DNA from: CAYTZH01 sp964442285
GTDB taxonomy: Bacteria > Myxococcota_A > UBA9160 > JAFDET01
DNA: 59,917 nucleotides
Reading direction: 5' to 3'
NCBI GenBank assembly: GCA_964442285.1
Contig: CAYTZH010000033.1
Coordinates: forward strand, 1-59,917
The notes beneath the pieces were generated by a model that saw only the letters and a list, made by a program, of their open reading frames with translations, had not been told where the DNA came from and searched no databases. A program made the translations under genes and the position numbers. This document shows, one piece after another, positions 16,420-24,687 of the stretch (positions within the stretch are counted from its first letter, which is position 1; each line of letters begins with the position of its first letter).

Positions 16420-16820
16420 TGCCGGCGTCGCTGGCCGAGGTGGAGTTCGGGGAGGAGTTCGACTTCGCGCCGGACGTGAGCATGGAGGCGGTCCGCCGCT
16501 TCGGTGGAGCGGCCGACCTGATGTTCCACCGCTTCACCGATCACGAGAAGGCCCGCGCCGACGGACTCCCGGGCGCGATCGTGCCCGGCATCATGAGCCA
16601 GGGTCTGCTGGCGGCGGGGATCCACCAATGGGCCCCGGGCTGCACCCTCCGCAAGATCGACACGGTGTTCCGGGCGCCGGTGCTGGTCGATTCCCGGCCC
16701 GCCTGCCGCGGCGTGGTCACCCACGTGGACGAGGAGGCGGGCACGGTGGAGATCGACCTCACCATCGTGAACGAGGCCGGCGAGACCCGCGTGCTCGGCA
16801 CCGCCCTCGTGCGCTTCTGA
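16419..16820 (+). CDS. MaoC-like hotdog subunit
   Basis: A 133-residue hotdog protein that should pair with the preceding subunit. The hydratase-2 segment reads ADLMFHRFTDHEKARADG, then IVPGIMSQGLL. The histidine is kept, but the Asp of the usual D-x-N-P-x-H is shifted by one residue, so catalysis needs testing. It is the last gene of the operon, with 43 bases to the convergent DUF1302 gene. The junction with the upstream gene is TGATG (one shared base). A role as an enoyl-CoA hydratase partner is inferred from family and context. Confidence 0.8.
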   Translation: MPASLAEVEFGEEFDFAPDVSMEAVRRFGGAADLMFHRFTDHEKARADGLPGAIVPGIMSQGLLAAGIHQWAPGCTLRKIDTVFRAPVLVDSRPACRGVVTHVDEEAGTVEIDLTIVNEAGETRVLGTALVRF

Positions 16821-16863
16821 TCGGCGCGGGCCCGGATCTGCTCGGCGCGGCGCCGGGATCCGC

Positions 16864-18240
16864 TCAGCGCGAAGCGCCGATCTCCCAGCGCGGTGCGCGG
16901 ATCCCCCAGCGCAGCCCGAAGACGAAGCGGTCGCGCGCGGCGAACTGGCCGAAGAGGCCGGAGCCGCTGCCGTAGAAGAGATCGAGCCCGGCCCAGGCGT
17001 GGAGGTCGTCGCGGATCTCGTAGCGCAGCGAGGGCCGCACGAGGCCGTCCCCCCGGCGCACGTTGTGGATCCAGATGGACTCGAGGCTCAGGCGCTCGTT
17101 CAGGAAGCTGCGCCGGACGAACAGGGTCACGTTGGTCTCGGTCGCGTCTCGCACGAGGCCCGGGACGTCCTCCAGTGCGAAGTCCTGGAAGACCTGCACG
17201 CTCGCAAAGGTCCGGGGCAGACCGGTCCAGTCCACGCCGAGCACGTAGGCGACCACCTCGCTCTCGGCCACGCCGTCGGTGTCCGTCGGATCGCGGGTGA
17301 CGAAGAAGCGGTCGCTCGAGAAGAGCACCTCGCCACGCAGGGTGAAGTCGCCGAGCCCGGTCGCCGCGGTGCCCCCGATCACGTGGGTGCGCCGATAGCC
17401 GGGTCGGACCACGGCCAGCGGGCCCGCCGGCGTCGTGACCACCTCGCGGAAGGGAATGGCGAGGTCGTCGTACTGGTAGAGGTAGTTCAGGCTCCAGTCG
17501 ACGCCGCGCCAGAAGCCCGACAGCCGTGCGCCCAGGTCGGAGTCGCCGGCGAAGCTCCGGGGCTGCTCCGCGTCCCGGACCTCCACCGGGATGCCGGGGG
17601 GCACCGCCGGCAGCAGGATCGGCGAGCGGAAGGCGAACAGGCCCTCGGGGTTCGGGATCTCGTGGAACGACGGGTCCGGGATCCACAGCAGCTGCAGGAC
17701 CGGTCCGCCCAGGTCGAGCTCGGCGTTCACGGTCCAGAGCGGGATCCGCGAGTCCTCGAAGTCCGGCAGGATGAACTCGTCGAAGTTCTGGGGATCCACC
17801 ACGTCGAGGAGCTTCAGGCCGTCGGCTTCGCCCCAGACCACCTGCTGCTTGCCCAGGGTCAGGTACAGGGGCCCCCACGGCACCTCCACGAAGAGCTCCC
17901 GCAGCTCGAATGCGGCCCGGCTCCCGATCAGGCGGGCGCGGGTGATCTGCGAGGTCTCCGTGGGCGGCGGGTCTCCGGGGTCGATGCGGTCGAAGGCATC
18001 GCCGGTCAGGCGCAGCCGGGTGCGCAGGCGCACGCCAGCGCCGAGCGCGACGTCGAGCCGGGGCTCGAAGGAGAGCGCGAGCGTCTGGCTCCGCCCGCGT
18101 TCGAGCCCGACCGCGTACTCGAGCTCGATCTCCGCGGCGAGATCCACCTCCGCGGCGCTCGCCGGCGGGGCCGCCGCCGCCATCAGCAGCGCCAGCCCCT
18201 TGGCGAGCCCGATCCTTCCGCTGGCAGAGCGCGCCGACAC
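16864..18240 (-). CDS. DUF1302-family outer-membrane beta-barrel protein
   Basis: A 458-residue exported protein. The GTG start is placed so that a signal peptide (hydrophobic LAKGLALLMAAAAPPASA) precedes alternating beta-strand sequence. The DUF1302 signature is visible as LYLTLGKQQVVWGEADGLKL followed by DVVDPQNFDEF. The remainder is aromatic-rich beta-barrel sequence. Family members are thought to be outer-membrane porins for hydrophobic or steroid-like compounds, often found with RND exporters and acyl-CoA genes. It diverges from the SDR gene across 66 bases and converges on the MaoC operon. Channel function is inference. Confidence 0.85.
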   Translation of the reverse strand: MSARSASGRIGLAKGLALLMAAAAPPASAAEVDLAAEIELEYAVGLERGRSQTLALSFEPRLDVALGAGVRLRTRLRLTGDAFDRIDPGDPPPTETSQITRARLIGSRAAFELRELFVEVPWGPLYLTLGKQQVVWGEADGLKLLDVVDPQNFDEFILPDFEDSRIPLWTVNAELDLGGPVLQLLWIPDPSFHEIPNPEGLFAFRSPILLPAVPPGIPVEVRDAEQPRSFAGDSDLGARLSGFWRGVDWSLNYLYQYDDLAIPFREVVTTPAGPLAVVRPGYRRTHVIGGTAATGLGDFTLRGEVLFSSDRFFVTRDPTDTDGVAESEVVAYVLGVDWTGLPRTFASVQVFQDFALEDVPGLVRDATETNVTLFVRRSFLNERLSLESIWIHNVRRGDGLVRPSLRYEIRDDLHAWAGLDLFYGSGSGLFGQFAARDRFVFGLRWGIRAPRWEIGASR

Positions 18241-18306
18241 CCGTCCCCCCGGATCGGTCGCCCACGGTACCCCGGCTTCCGATACCCTCCAATCCGAGGA
18301 GGCGAC

Positions 18307-19119
18307 ATGACGGCGCGATTCGAAGGCAAGGTGGTGTTGATCACGGGGGCGGCGGCGGGCATCGGCGCCGCGTCGGCCCGCCGCTTTGCGGCCGAGGGCG
18401 CACGGCTCGTGCTGGGCGACCTGAACGAAGAGGACGGCGACAAGCTGGCCGCGGAGCTGGGGACGGACCGCGCGGTCTTCCGGGCCACCGACGTCCGCGA
18501 CCTCGCCGCCGTGGAGGCCCTCACCGGGACGGCCGTCGAGCGCTTCGGCCGCCTCGACGTGGCCTTCAACAATGCGGGGATCGGAAGCTACGGTCGGGCT
18601 CCGGATCTGGACCCCGAGGAGTGGCATCGGATCATCGACGTGGACCTGCACGCCGTCTTCTACGGCTGTCGCGCGGCGATCCCGCACCTGATCGCGTCGG
18701 GCGGCGGCTGCATCGTCAACACCGCCTCCATCTCGGGCCTGGCCGCGGACTACGGCCTCGCCGCCTACAACGCCGCAAAGGGGGCCGTCGTCAACCTCAC
18801 CCGCACCCTCGCGATCGACCACGCCCGCGACGGGGTCCGCGTAAACGCCGTCTGCCCGGGGCCCATCGTGACCGCGCTGACCGGGCCCCTGCGCGCGGTG
18901 CCCCGGATCATGGAGGTGTACCGGGAGAACCTGCCCATGGGTCGTCTGGGTACACCGGAGGAGGTGGCGTCGGTGGTGGCGTTCCTCGCCTCCGACGACG
19001 CGGCCTACGTCAACGGCGTGAACCTGGCGGTGGACGGCGGGGTGACGGCCTGGACCGGCCAGAACAACTTCACCCGCGCCATCGAGGCCCTGCAGGCTCC
19101 CTCCGGCGGGGACGACTAG
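18307..19119 (+). CDS. short-chain dehydrogenase/reductase
   Basis: A classical 270-residue SDR. The cofactor loop is GAAAGIGAASA, D40 in GDLNEEDG suggests NAD preference, FNNAGIG is the NNAG motif, and catalysis uses Ser in NTASISG with YNAAK (Tyr and Lys). The C-terminal VNGVNLAVDGG is the usual family ending. GAGGAGG lies five bases before the ATG. It probably interconverts a hydroxyl and a ketone in the same catabolic context. The nitroreductase gene follows within two bases. Confidence 0.93.
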   Translation: MTARFEGKVVLITGAAAGIGAASARRFAAEGARLVLGDLNEEDGDKLAAELGTDRAVFRATDVRDLAAVEALTGTAVERFGRLDVAFNNAGIGSYGRAPDLDPEEWHRIIDVDLHAVFYGCRAAIPHLIASGGGCIVNTASISGLAADYGLAAYNAAKGAVVNLTRTLAIDHARDGVRVNAVCPGPIVTALTGPLRAVPRIMEVYRENLPMGRLGTPEEVASVVAFLASDDAAYVNGVNLAVDGGVTAWTGQNNFTRAIEALQAPSGGDD

Positions 19120-19121
19120 GC

Positions 19122-19757
19122 TTGGGTGAGCTCGACGTCCACGAGGCGCTGTTCAGTCTGCGCGCCATGCGCCGGCTGCGTCCCGACCCGGTGCCCGAGG
19201 CGGACCTCGCCTACCTCGTGGAGGCCGCCACCCAGGCCCCGAGCGGCACCAACGCCCAGCGCTGGGCCTTCGTCGTGGTGACCGACCCGGAGACGCGTCG
19301 ACGGCTCGGGGAGATCTACCGGGAGCTCGGGGAGCGCTACATCCGCGACGCCGGTCTGGCCAGCGGACGGCTGGACGAGTCGGCCACGAAGGTCTACCGG
19401 AACGCCCTCTGGCTGGTGGACCACCTGGGCGAGGCCCCCGCGCTGATCCTCGCCTGTGTCGAAGGACGCCCTCCGCGCGAGCCGGCCGCCGCCTCGACCT
19501 ACTACGGCTCGATCTTTCCCGCGATCCAGAACCTGATGCTGGCCGCGCGCGCGCGCGGGCTCGGCTCCACCCTGACCACGCTCCACAAGGCCCGCGAGGG
19601 CGACGTCCGGGCGGTGTTGGGGATCCCCGACCACGTGGAGACGGTGGCGCTCATCCCGGTCGGCTACCCCCGGGGTCGCTTCGGTCGACCCCTGCGCCGG
19701 CCCGCCTGGGAGGTCACTCACTGGGATCGCTGGCAGTCCCGCCGCGCACCCACATGA
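19122..19757 (+). CDS. nitroreductase-family FMN oxidoreductase
   Basis: A 211-residue nitroreductase-fold flavoprotein. The N-terminal FMN-binding element is RAMRRLRPDPVPEADL, then ATQAPSGTNAQRWAFVVV. Later elements are SIFPAIQNLMLAARARGLGSTL and the C-terminal VALIPVGYPRGR. The TTG start is in frame and directly follows the SDR stop; no better start lies upstream of the conserved region. It likely uses NAD(P)H to reduce a nitro, quinone or enone substrate. Pairing with the SDR suggests a joint role in redox steps on one substrate. Confidence 0.9.
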   Translation: MGELDVHEALFSLRAMRRLRPDPVPEADLAYLVEAATQAPSGTNAQRWAFVVVTDPETRRRLGEIYRELGERYIRDAGLASGRLDESATKVYRNALWLVDHLGEAPALILACVEGRPPREPAAASTYYGSIFPAIQNLMLAARARGLGSTLTTLHKAREGDVRAVLGIPDHVETVALIPVGYPRGRFGRPLRRPAWEVTHWDRWQSRRAPT

Positions 19758-19821
19758 CCATGCCCGAGCTCTCCGGAGAGGGGTGGCCGAGGTGCGGGGG
19801 ATGCTCGGCGCGAGCTGAGGG

Positions 19822-20331
19822 TCAGGCCTCGGGCTCGACCAGGTCCGGCCGGTACTCCGGGTGCTCCTCGAGCCAGCGGGAGAGTGCCCGCATCGACGCC
19901 TCGTTCTGCTTGTTGATGAAGCGGTAGATGGGGCCTTCGAAGAGTCGCCACGGCAGCTGGGTGAGGTGGTAGCGCTCCTCGAAGGAGAGCTTGGTGCGGT
20001 TCGGTCCGGCGTGCTCCAGGCGCAGGCGTCCGGTCTGGTCGTTCCCGGGCTGTCGCGAGAGCATGGTGTAGGTGTAGCCGCCGGCCGGCACCACGTCGGT
20101 CACCAGCTCGAGCGCAGCGCCGCGACGCCCCAAGGGCAGCTTGTAGATCACGCGACGCAGCAGTCCGTTCCCGACCTCGTCGCCGGGATGCAGCACCTGC
20201 ACCTCGATCACCATGGGTGCGTAGACGGACCAGCGATCGTAGTCCTGCATCAATGCCCACACGCGGGCCGGAGCGTGGGGGAGCTCGAGGGTGTAGCGGT
20301 GTTCCCGCACGGCTCGTGTATGATCCCACAT
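19822..20331 (-). CDS. SRPBCC/START-like protein
   Basis: A 169-residue protein with the SRPBCC (Bet v1-like) pattern: REHRYTLELPHAPARVWALM, then DYDRWSVYAPMVIEVQVLHPGD, a central beta-sheet, and a long C-terminal helix (RALSRWLEEHPEYRP). These proteins bind hydrophobic ligands in a cavity. The ATG at 20331 was chosen because GGGGG precedes it; an ATG at 20343 would share bases with the divergent enoyl-CoA hydratase start. Lipid or acyl-CoA ligand binding is inference. Confidence 0.7.
   Translation of the reverse strand: MWDHTRAVREHRYTLELPHAPARVWALMQDYDRWSVYAPMVIEVQVLHPGDEVGNGLLRRVIYKLPLGRRGAALELVTDVVPAGGYTYTMLSRQPGNDQTGRLRLEHAGPNRTKLSFEERYHLTQLPWRLFEGPIYRFINKQNEASMRALSRWLEEHPEYRPDLVEPEA
20319..20324 (+). 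promoter_or_regulatory. -10-like element TATGAT
   Basis: A near-consensus -10 hexamer (TATGAT) inside the divergent SRPBCC/enoyl-CoA hydratase region, about 30 bases before the hydratase ATG at 20354. Its position lies within the 5' end of the SRPBCC gene. Confidence 0.45.
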
Positions 20332-20353
20332 CCCCCGAACCATGGGAATCCGG

Positions 20354-21151
20354 ATGGCCGAGACGACGTACGAGACGCTGGCGTTCGAGCTTCGCGACGG
20401 TGTGGCGCGCGTGACCCTGAATCGGCCGGAGGCGGCCAACGCCCTCGATCTGCAGATGAGCCGCGAGCTGATGGCCGCGGCGATCCGCTGCGACGAGGAA
20501 CGCGCGGTGCGCGCGGTGCTGCTCGAGGCGCGGGGCAAGCTCTTCTGCGCCGGCGGCGACCTCCAGAGCTTCGCAGGCGCCGGCGAGGGGATGCCGGCGC
20601 TCATCAAGGAGATGACGAGCTATCTCCACGCGGCGGTCTCGCGCTTCGCGCGCATGCGCGCCCCGCTGATCACCGCGGTCGGGGGACCGGCGGCCGGGGC
20701 GGGCATGAGCCTGGCCTGCTCGGGGGACCTGGTGCTGGCTTCTTCCAGGGCCCGCTTCACCCTGGCCTACACCAAGGTAGGTCTGGCGCCCGACGGCAGC
20801 TCCTCCTTCGTCCTGCCCCGTCTGGTCGGGGCGCGCCGCACCCTGGATCTCATGCTGACCAACCGCACCCTGTCCGCGGAGGAGGCCGAGGCCTGGGGGC
20901 TGGTGAGCCGGGTGGTCCCGGCGGAGTCCCTCGCCGCAGAGGCGGAGTCCCTGGCCGCCGAGCTCGCGTCGGGGCCCACCGAGGCCTACGGGCTGGCCAA
21001 GGCCCTGGTCTCGGACAGCCTGCAGCACGGGCTCGAGACCCAGATGGAGCGGGAGTCCCGCGCGATCGCCGCGGCGGCCCGGACGGCCGATGCAAGGGAG
21101 GGCGTCGCCGCCTTCCTCGCCAAGCGAGCGCCGACCTTCAAAGGAGAGTGA
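20354..21151 (+). CDS. enoyl-CoA hydratase/isomerase family protein
   Basis: A 265-residue crotonase. NRPEAANALD opens the fold, LFCAGGDLQSF forms the first oxyanion loop, and AVGGPAAGAGMSLACSGDL the second. At the catalytic loop, YTKVGLAPDGSSSFVLPRLVG has an acidic residue where PaaG-type isomerases have Asp, and lacks the two Glu of true hydratases. Isomerase or dehalogenase-like activity is therefore as likely as hydration. The ATG at 20354 matches the usual family start better than the ATG at 20342. The haloalkane dehalogenase gene follows directly. Confidence 0.88.
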   Translation: MAETTYETLAFELRDGVARVTLNRPEAANALDLQMSRELMAAAIRCDEERAVRAVLLEARGKLFCAGGDLQSFAGAGEGMPALIKEMTSYLHAAVSRFARMRAPLITAVGGPAAGAGMSLACSGDLVLASSRARFTLAYTKVGLAPDGSSSFVLPRLVGARRTLDLMLTNRTLSAEEAEAWGLVSRVVPAESLAAEAESLAAELASGPTEAYGLAKALVSDSLQHGLETQMERESRAIAAAARTADAREGVAAFLAKRAPTFKGE

Positions 21152-21153
21152 CC

Positions 21154-22014
21154 TTGCCCGAGCTGTCGGTCCTCGGCCGCCGCATGGCCTACGTCGAGGT
21201 CGGGGAGGGCGACCCGATCCTGTTCCTGCACGGGAACCCCACGTCCTCCTACCTGTGGCGCAACGTGATCCCGCATCTCGCGGACCAGGGCCGCTGCCTC
21301 GCGCCCGACCTCATCGGCATGGGCGCTTCCGAGAAGCTCCCCGACAGCGGTCCCGACCGCTATCGCTTCGTCGAGCACCGCCGCTACCTCGACGCCCTGC
21401 TCGAGGCGTTGGACGTGCGCGAGCGGGTCACCCTGGTGATCCACGACTGGGGCTCGGCCCTGGGCTTCGACTGGGCGCGCCGGCATGCGGACGCCGTGAT
21501 CGGGATCGCCTACATGGAGGCCATCGTCGCCCCCGTCACCTGGGACGACTGGCCGAAGGCCGCCAAGGGCATCTTCCAGGCCTTCCGCTCGCCGGACGGC
21601 GAGCAGCTCGTCCTGGAGCAGAACGCCTTCGTGGAGCAGGTGCTGCCGAGCTCGATCCTGCGCAAGCTCGAGCCCGACGAGATGGAGGCGTATCGGAAAC
21701 CCTTCGCGCAGCCCGGCGAGGATCGCCGCCCGACGCTCACCTGGCCGCGCCAGATCCCGATCGAGGGCGAGCCCGCCGACGTGGTGGAGATCGTGAGGGA
21801 CTACGGCGCCTGGCTCTCCGCCTCCGAGGTGCCCAAGCTCTTCGTGAACGCCGATCCCGGCGCCATCCTGCGCGGGGCGCCCCGGGAGTTCTGCCGCAGC
21901 TGGCCCAACCAGACCGAGGTCACGGTCCCCGGGATCCACTTCATCCAGGAGGATTCCGGCGAGGCCATCGGTCGCGCCGTCGCCGACTGGCGCCGCAGCC
22001 GCGTCGCCGCCTGA
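21154..22014 (+). CDS. haloalkane dehalogenase (HLD-II type)
   Basis: A 286-residue alpha/beta hydrolase very close in pattern to DhaA/LinB/DmbA. Counting from the TTG, nucleophile D98 and halide-binding W99 are in VIHDWGSALGFDW, the second halide ligand N28 is in HGNPTSSYLWR, the catalytic acid E122 is in YMEAIVAP, and the base H262 is in GIHFIQED. This complete set distinguishes it from epoxide hydrolases. It hydrolyses a carbon-halogen bond to an alcohol plus halide. AAGGAGAG precedes the TTG; a GTG at 21148 is too close to that site. It is probably co-transcribed with the crotonase. Confidence 0.93.
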   Translation: MPELSVLGRRMAYVEVGEGDPILFLHGNPTSSYLWRNVIPHLADQGRCLAPDLIGMGASEKLPDSGPDRYRFVEHRRYLDALLEALDVRERVTLVIHDWGSALGFDWARRHADAVIGIAYMEAIVAPVTWDDWPKAAKGIFQAFRSPDGEQLVLEQNAFVEQVLPSSILRKLEPDEMEAYRKPFAQPGEDRRPTLTWPRQIPIEGEPADVVEIVRDYGAWLSASEVPKLFVNADPGAILRGAPREFCRSWPNQTEVTVPGIHFIQEDSGEAIGRAVADWRRSRVAA

Positions 22015-22084
22015 GCCGCCCGCGGGCCGCGAGAGGGGCTATGCTGCTTCGCGCCGCGCGGCGGGCCGCGGCGGGAGGTGCGAG

Positions 22085-22378
22085 GTGGCCGGCGTGGTCG
22101 GAGTGGTTGCGACCCTCGAGGTGAAGCAGGGCGAGGAGGCCGCCTTCGAGGCGGTGATGCAGGAGCTGGCCGAGAAGGTCCGGGCGAGCGAGCCGGGCAC
22201 CCTCTCCTACGAGCTCTGCAAGGCGGATGCGCCGGGGACCTACGTGGTCCTCGAGCGCTACGAGAGCCAGGAGGCCTTCCAGGCCCACATCGGCGGGCCG
22301 CTCCTCAAGGAGGCCGGACCCAAGCTGGCCGGCTGTCTCGCCAAGCCGATGCAGCTCCAGGTGCTGCACCAGGTCTAG
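22085..22378 (+). CDS. ABM-domain (putative quinol monooxygenase) protein
   Basis: A 97-residue ferredoxin-like-fold protein of the antibiotic biosynthesis monooxygenase (YgiN-like) family. Signatures are VATLEVKQGEEAAFEAVMQ, SEPGTLSYELCK and YVVLERYESQEAFQAHI. Small members act as cofactor-free quinol monooxygenases or as haem-degrading or isomerase-like enzymes. GGGAGG lies upstream of the GTG. A strong hairpin follows the stop. Its substrate is unknown. Confidence 0.85.
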   Translation: MAGVVGVVATLEVKQGEEAAFEAVMQELAEKVRASEPGTLSYELCKADAPGTYVVLERYESQEAFQAHIGGPLLKEAGPKLAGCLAKPMQLQVLHQV

Positions 22379-22399
22379 TGCCGTAGCTGCCAGCGCCTT

Positions 22400-22426
22400 G
22401 TCCGGGCGGGCAGCGCCGCCCGGGAC
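22400..22426. terminator. bidirectional hairpin between convergent genes
   Basis: A ten-pair GC-rich stem (GTCCGGGCGG and CCGCCCGGGAC, with one bulged G) around the loop GCAGCG lies between the ABM stop and the PilZ-protein stop. No U-run follows, so its terminator role is inferred from stem strength and convergent placement. Confidence 0.55.
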
Positions 22427-23786
22427 TAGTCGCGGACGATCTCCGCCATCACGGTTCCGAGCGCTTCGGCTTCGCTGTCCGCGAGGCGCTCCACGCTCGG
22501 CAGCCCGGCGACGAGGCTCTCGAGGCGGGCCGCCGTGGGCTCGTCGACGTCGAGGAAGCGCAGCGCCACGCCGTGGGCGTCGTCGCGCACCACCTGGCCG
22601 AGCACGAGAACCGGCTCCTCCCGCTCCCGTCCGAAGATCGCGAGCTTGACCTCGTCGCCCATGCTGAGGTCGAGATTCTGCTCGAGGAGCATCCCGCCGA
22701 CCGAGAGGTTCCGGCCCACCAGGGCGCGGCGCGCCTCGTCCTGCAGCGCCACCACCTTCCGCTCGTAGGCGCCCCGCGGCGCGACCCGACGCTCGGCGCC
22801 GTCGGCGGTCGCGGGCGGGTCGAGCTGGGCTCCGGCGGCCCCGGTCGCGGGCGGGTCGAGCTGGGCTCCGGCGGCCCCGGTCGCGGGCGGGTCGAGNNNN
22901 NNNNNNNNNNNNNNNNNNNNNNNNNNNNNNNNNNNNNNNNNNNNNNNNNNNNNNNNNNNNNNNNNNNNNNNNNNNNNNNNNNNNNNNNNNNNNNNNCGGT
23001 CGCGGGCGGGTCGAGCTGGGCTCCGGCGGCCCCGGTCGCGGGCGGGTCGAGCTGGGCTCCGGCGGCCCCTTCCTCGCGGTCGAGGGTCTCGGGACCGGCC
23101 GTCTTCCGGCTGAGAACCTCCCGGAGTCGACGCTCGCTGCTGCTGCTCAGGGACTGGAAGGCGACCGCCACGTCGAAGCGCTCGCCGAGCCCATCCTTGC
23201 GGCCCGGCTGGCAGCGCAGCACCCAGCCCGCGAGGGGAAGCGCGCGGCTCGCCGTGAGCGTCTTCGGCAGCACCACGGTCACGCGCTCGTCGGGCTCGAG
23301 CTGGCGATCGCACTCGAGCCGGCACCCCCGCAGCGCCACCTCCAGGAGCGTCGCCGACCGGCGGCGGAAGCCCTGCTTGTAGGTGATGGGGAAGCCGATG
23401 GGAATCCGGCTCGCGCCGCGTCGCTCGGGCCCCCGGTAGAGCGCCTTCAGCAGCAGCAGGCGCAGGGCCGAGGGGTGGACGGGACGCCGCACCAGGTAGT
23501 CGTAGCCCCCGCTGCGGAGCATGGAGCGGAGGGTGGTGGAGTCCTCGTCCACCATCACGACGCGGACCGGGCCGTCCTCGTCCGCGCGGGGCCGGTTGCG
23601 GCTGCGGTCGAGCTCGAGGGCGCGCCGGGCCGTGGCGATCAGGAGGTCGTCGGGGAGCTCGACGGCGACGCCCTCGATGGCGCTCCCGCGGAGGTAGGTG
23701 TACGCCACGCCGAGCTCGTCGAGGAGCCCGCGGACGTCCTCGAGCTCGCCGTCGTCGAGCACCAGGGTGCCGGGAACCGGGGTCAT
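22426..23786 (-). CDS. REC-like/PilZ/PilZ protein with repeat linker (spans assembly gap)
   Basis: This gene runs through a 100-N gap, and the frame differs on the two sides because the gap length is arbitrary. Residues 1-118 look like a degenerate receiver (VVMVDEDSTTLRSML, SGGYDYLVRRPVHPSAL). A first PilZ domain (about 121-225) has R123xxxR127, but EVALRG replaces the D/NxSxxG motif. Then comes an Ala/Pro-rich linker of 12-residue repeats (TGAAGAQLDPPA). The C-terminal PilZ domain keeps RVAPR and NLSVGG, so it should bind cyclic di-GMP. It is probably a cytoplasmic c-di-GMP effector. Confidence 0.8.
22806..23068. repeat. 36-base in-frame tandem repeat interrupted by scaffold gap
   Basis: A 36-base unit beginning CGGTCGCGGGCGGG occurs at 22806-22841 and 22842-22877, as a partial copy before the Ns, and at 22997-23032 and 23033-23068. 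Each unit encodes 12 residues of the inter-PilZ linker. The true copy number is unknown. Confidence 0.9.
22897..22996. other. 100-N assembly gap
   Basis: The 55 bases before the gap (22842-22896) are identical to the 55 bases after it (22997-23051), as expected from two contig ends overlapping by one k-mer. The gap length carries no information. Confidence 0.95.
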
Positions 23787-23825
23787 GCCGCCTCCGCTTC
23801 GAGTCCGCCTCTGGCCCCGGGGGCT

Positions 23826-24644
23826 TCAGGCCGGCGGAAGCTCGCCATCCTCCGTCGGCAGATCGCCGGCGCCGCTGAAGGGTTCGCTGGAGGGTCGGCT
23901 CCGCCACCAGGCCAGGCCGAGGGCGCCCAGCCCGGCGGCGACCCCCACCGCGATGGCGGGCGCCGCGGGCAGCCGCAGCTCCAGCTGCCAGGCTGTGGCC
24001 AGCATGGCCAGGGCGTTGTTGGCCACGTGGCACAGGATCGCGGGGCGCAGGCTGTGGGCGATGTGCACCGTGGCGCCGAGGTAGAGCCCGAGGAGGAACG
24101 CGGCCGTGCCCTGGACCCAGTCCAGGTGCAGGGCGCCGAAGGCCGCCGAGGCCAGCGTCAGGGCGCCCGCGGCGCCGCCCGGGACACCCGCCCAGGCCCG
24201 CTCCAGCCCCCGCTGCAGCCAGCCCCGGAACAGCAGCTCCTCGGCGATTCCCGGCGCCAGGGCGAGCCCCAGCAGCCCCGCCGCGAGGGCGGCGGCGTCC
24301 GCCCCGCCGTAGAGCCGCTGGATCTCGCCCAGGGTGCCGGTCTGCTCGAGGGCGAGCAGCTCGATCACGACGTTCGCGGCGCCGCTCACGCCGAGGGCAC
24401 CCACGGCGAGCACGAGCACCAGCGCGGGCGAGAGGCGACTCCGCTGGAGCCCGAGCCGTTTCGGCAGGGCTTCGCCCGAGAGCGACGCGAGCCCCACGGC
24501 CGCGAGGCCGATGGCCGCGAAGACCAGCACGTTGCCGAGGCCCACACCGACCGCACCGGGCAGGGCGGCGGAGACGCCGCCTCCCGCGAGGAAGAGCCAC
24601 GCGCAGGCCGCGGCCACGCCCAGCGCGCGGAGCGGGAACGACAC
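23826..24644 (-). CDS. CPBP-family intramembrane metalloprotease
   Basis: A 272-residue membrane protein with about eight hydrophobic segments and the CPBP (CAAX protease/bacteriocin-processing, Rce1-like) motifs: EELLFRGWL with two Glu and Arg, FGALHLDW with the first His, and CHVANNALA with the second His. These form an intramembrane glutamate-type metalloprotease site. Bacterial substrates are mostly unknown. It lies 40 bases downstream of the PilZ-protein start on the same strand and may feed into its transcription. It diverges from algH across 43 bases. Confidence 0.88.
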   Translation of the reverse strand: MSFPLRALGVAAACAWLFLAGGGVSAALPGAVGVGLGNVLVFAAIGLAAVGLASLSGEALPKRLGLQRSRLSPALVLVLAVGALGVSGAANVVIELLALEQTGTLGEIQRLYGGADAAALAAGLLGLALAPGIAEELLFRGWLQRGLERAWAGVPGGAAGALTLASAAFGALHLDWVQGTAAFLLGLYLGATVHIAHSLRPAILCHVANNALAMLATAWQLELRLPAAPAIAVGVAAGLGALGLAWWRSRPSSEPFSGAGDLPTEDGELPPA

Positions 24645-24675
24645 GTCCGGGAACGTAGCGGCTGCGGCGATGGGC

Positions 24676-24681
24676 TAGTCT
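24676..24681 (+). promoter_or_regulatory. -10-like TAGTCT, probable leaderless start
   Basis: TAGTCT ends six bases before the GTG of the algH-like gene, so transcription would begin at or beside the start codon. There is no room for a ribosome-binding site. Confidence 0.4.
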
Positions 24682-24687
24682 TCTCGT

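Noticed and set aside
19779..19790. Palindrome CTCTCCGGAGAG between nitroreductase and SRPBCC genes
   Set aside because: A perfect 12-base palindrome but without loop or U-run. It may be a weak hairpin or a chance event in the 64-base convergent gap.
22806..23068. Possible CRISPR array
   Set aside because: The 36-base units are directly adjacent with no spacers and lie in frame inside a PilZ-protein gene.
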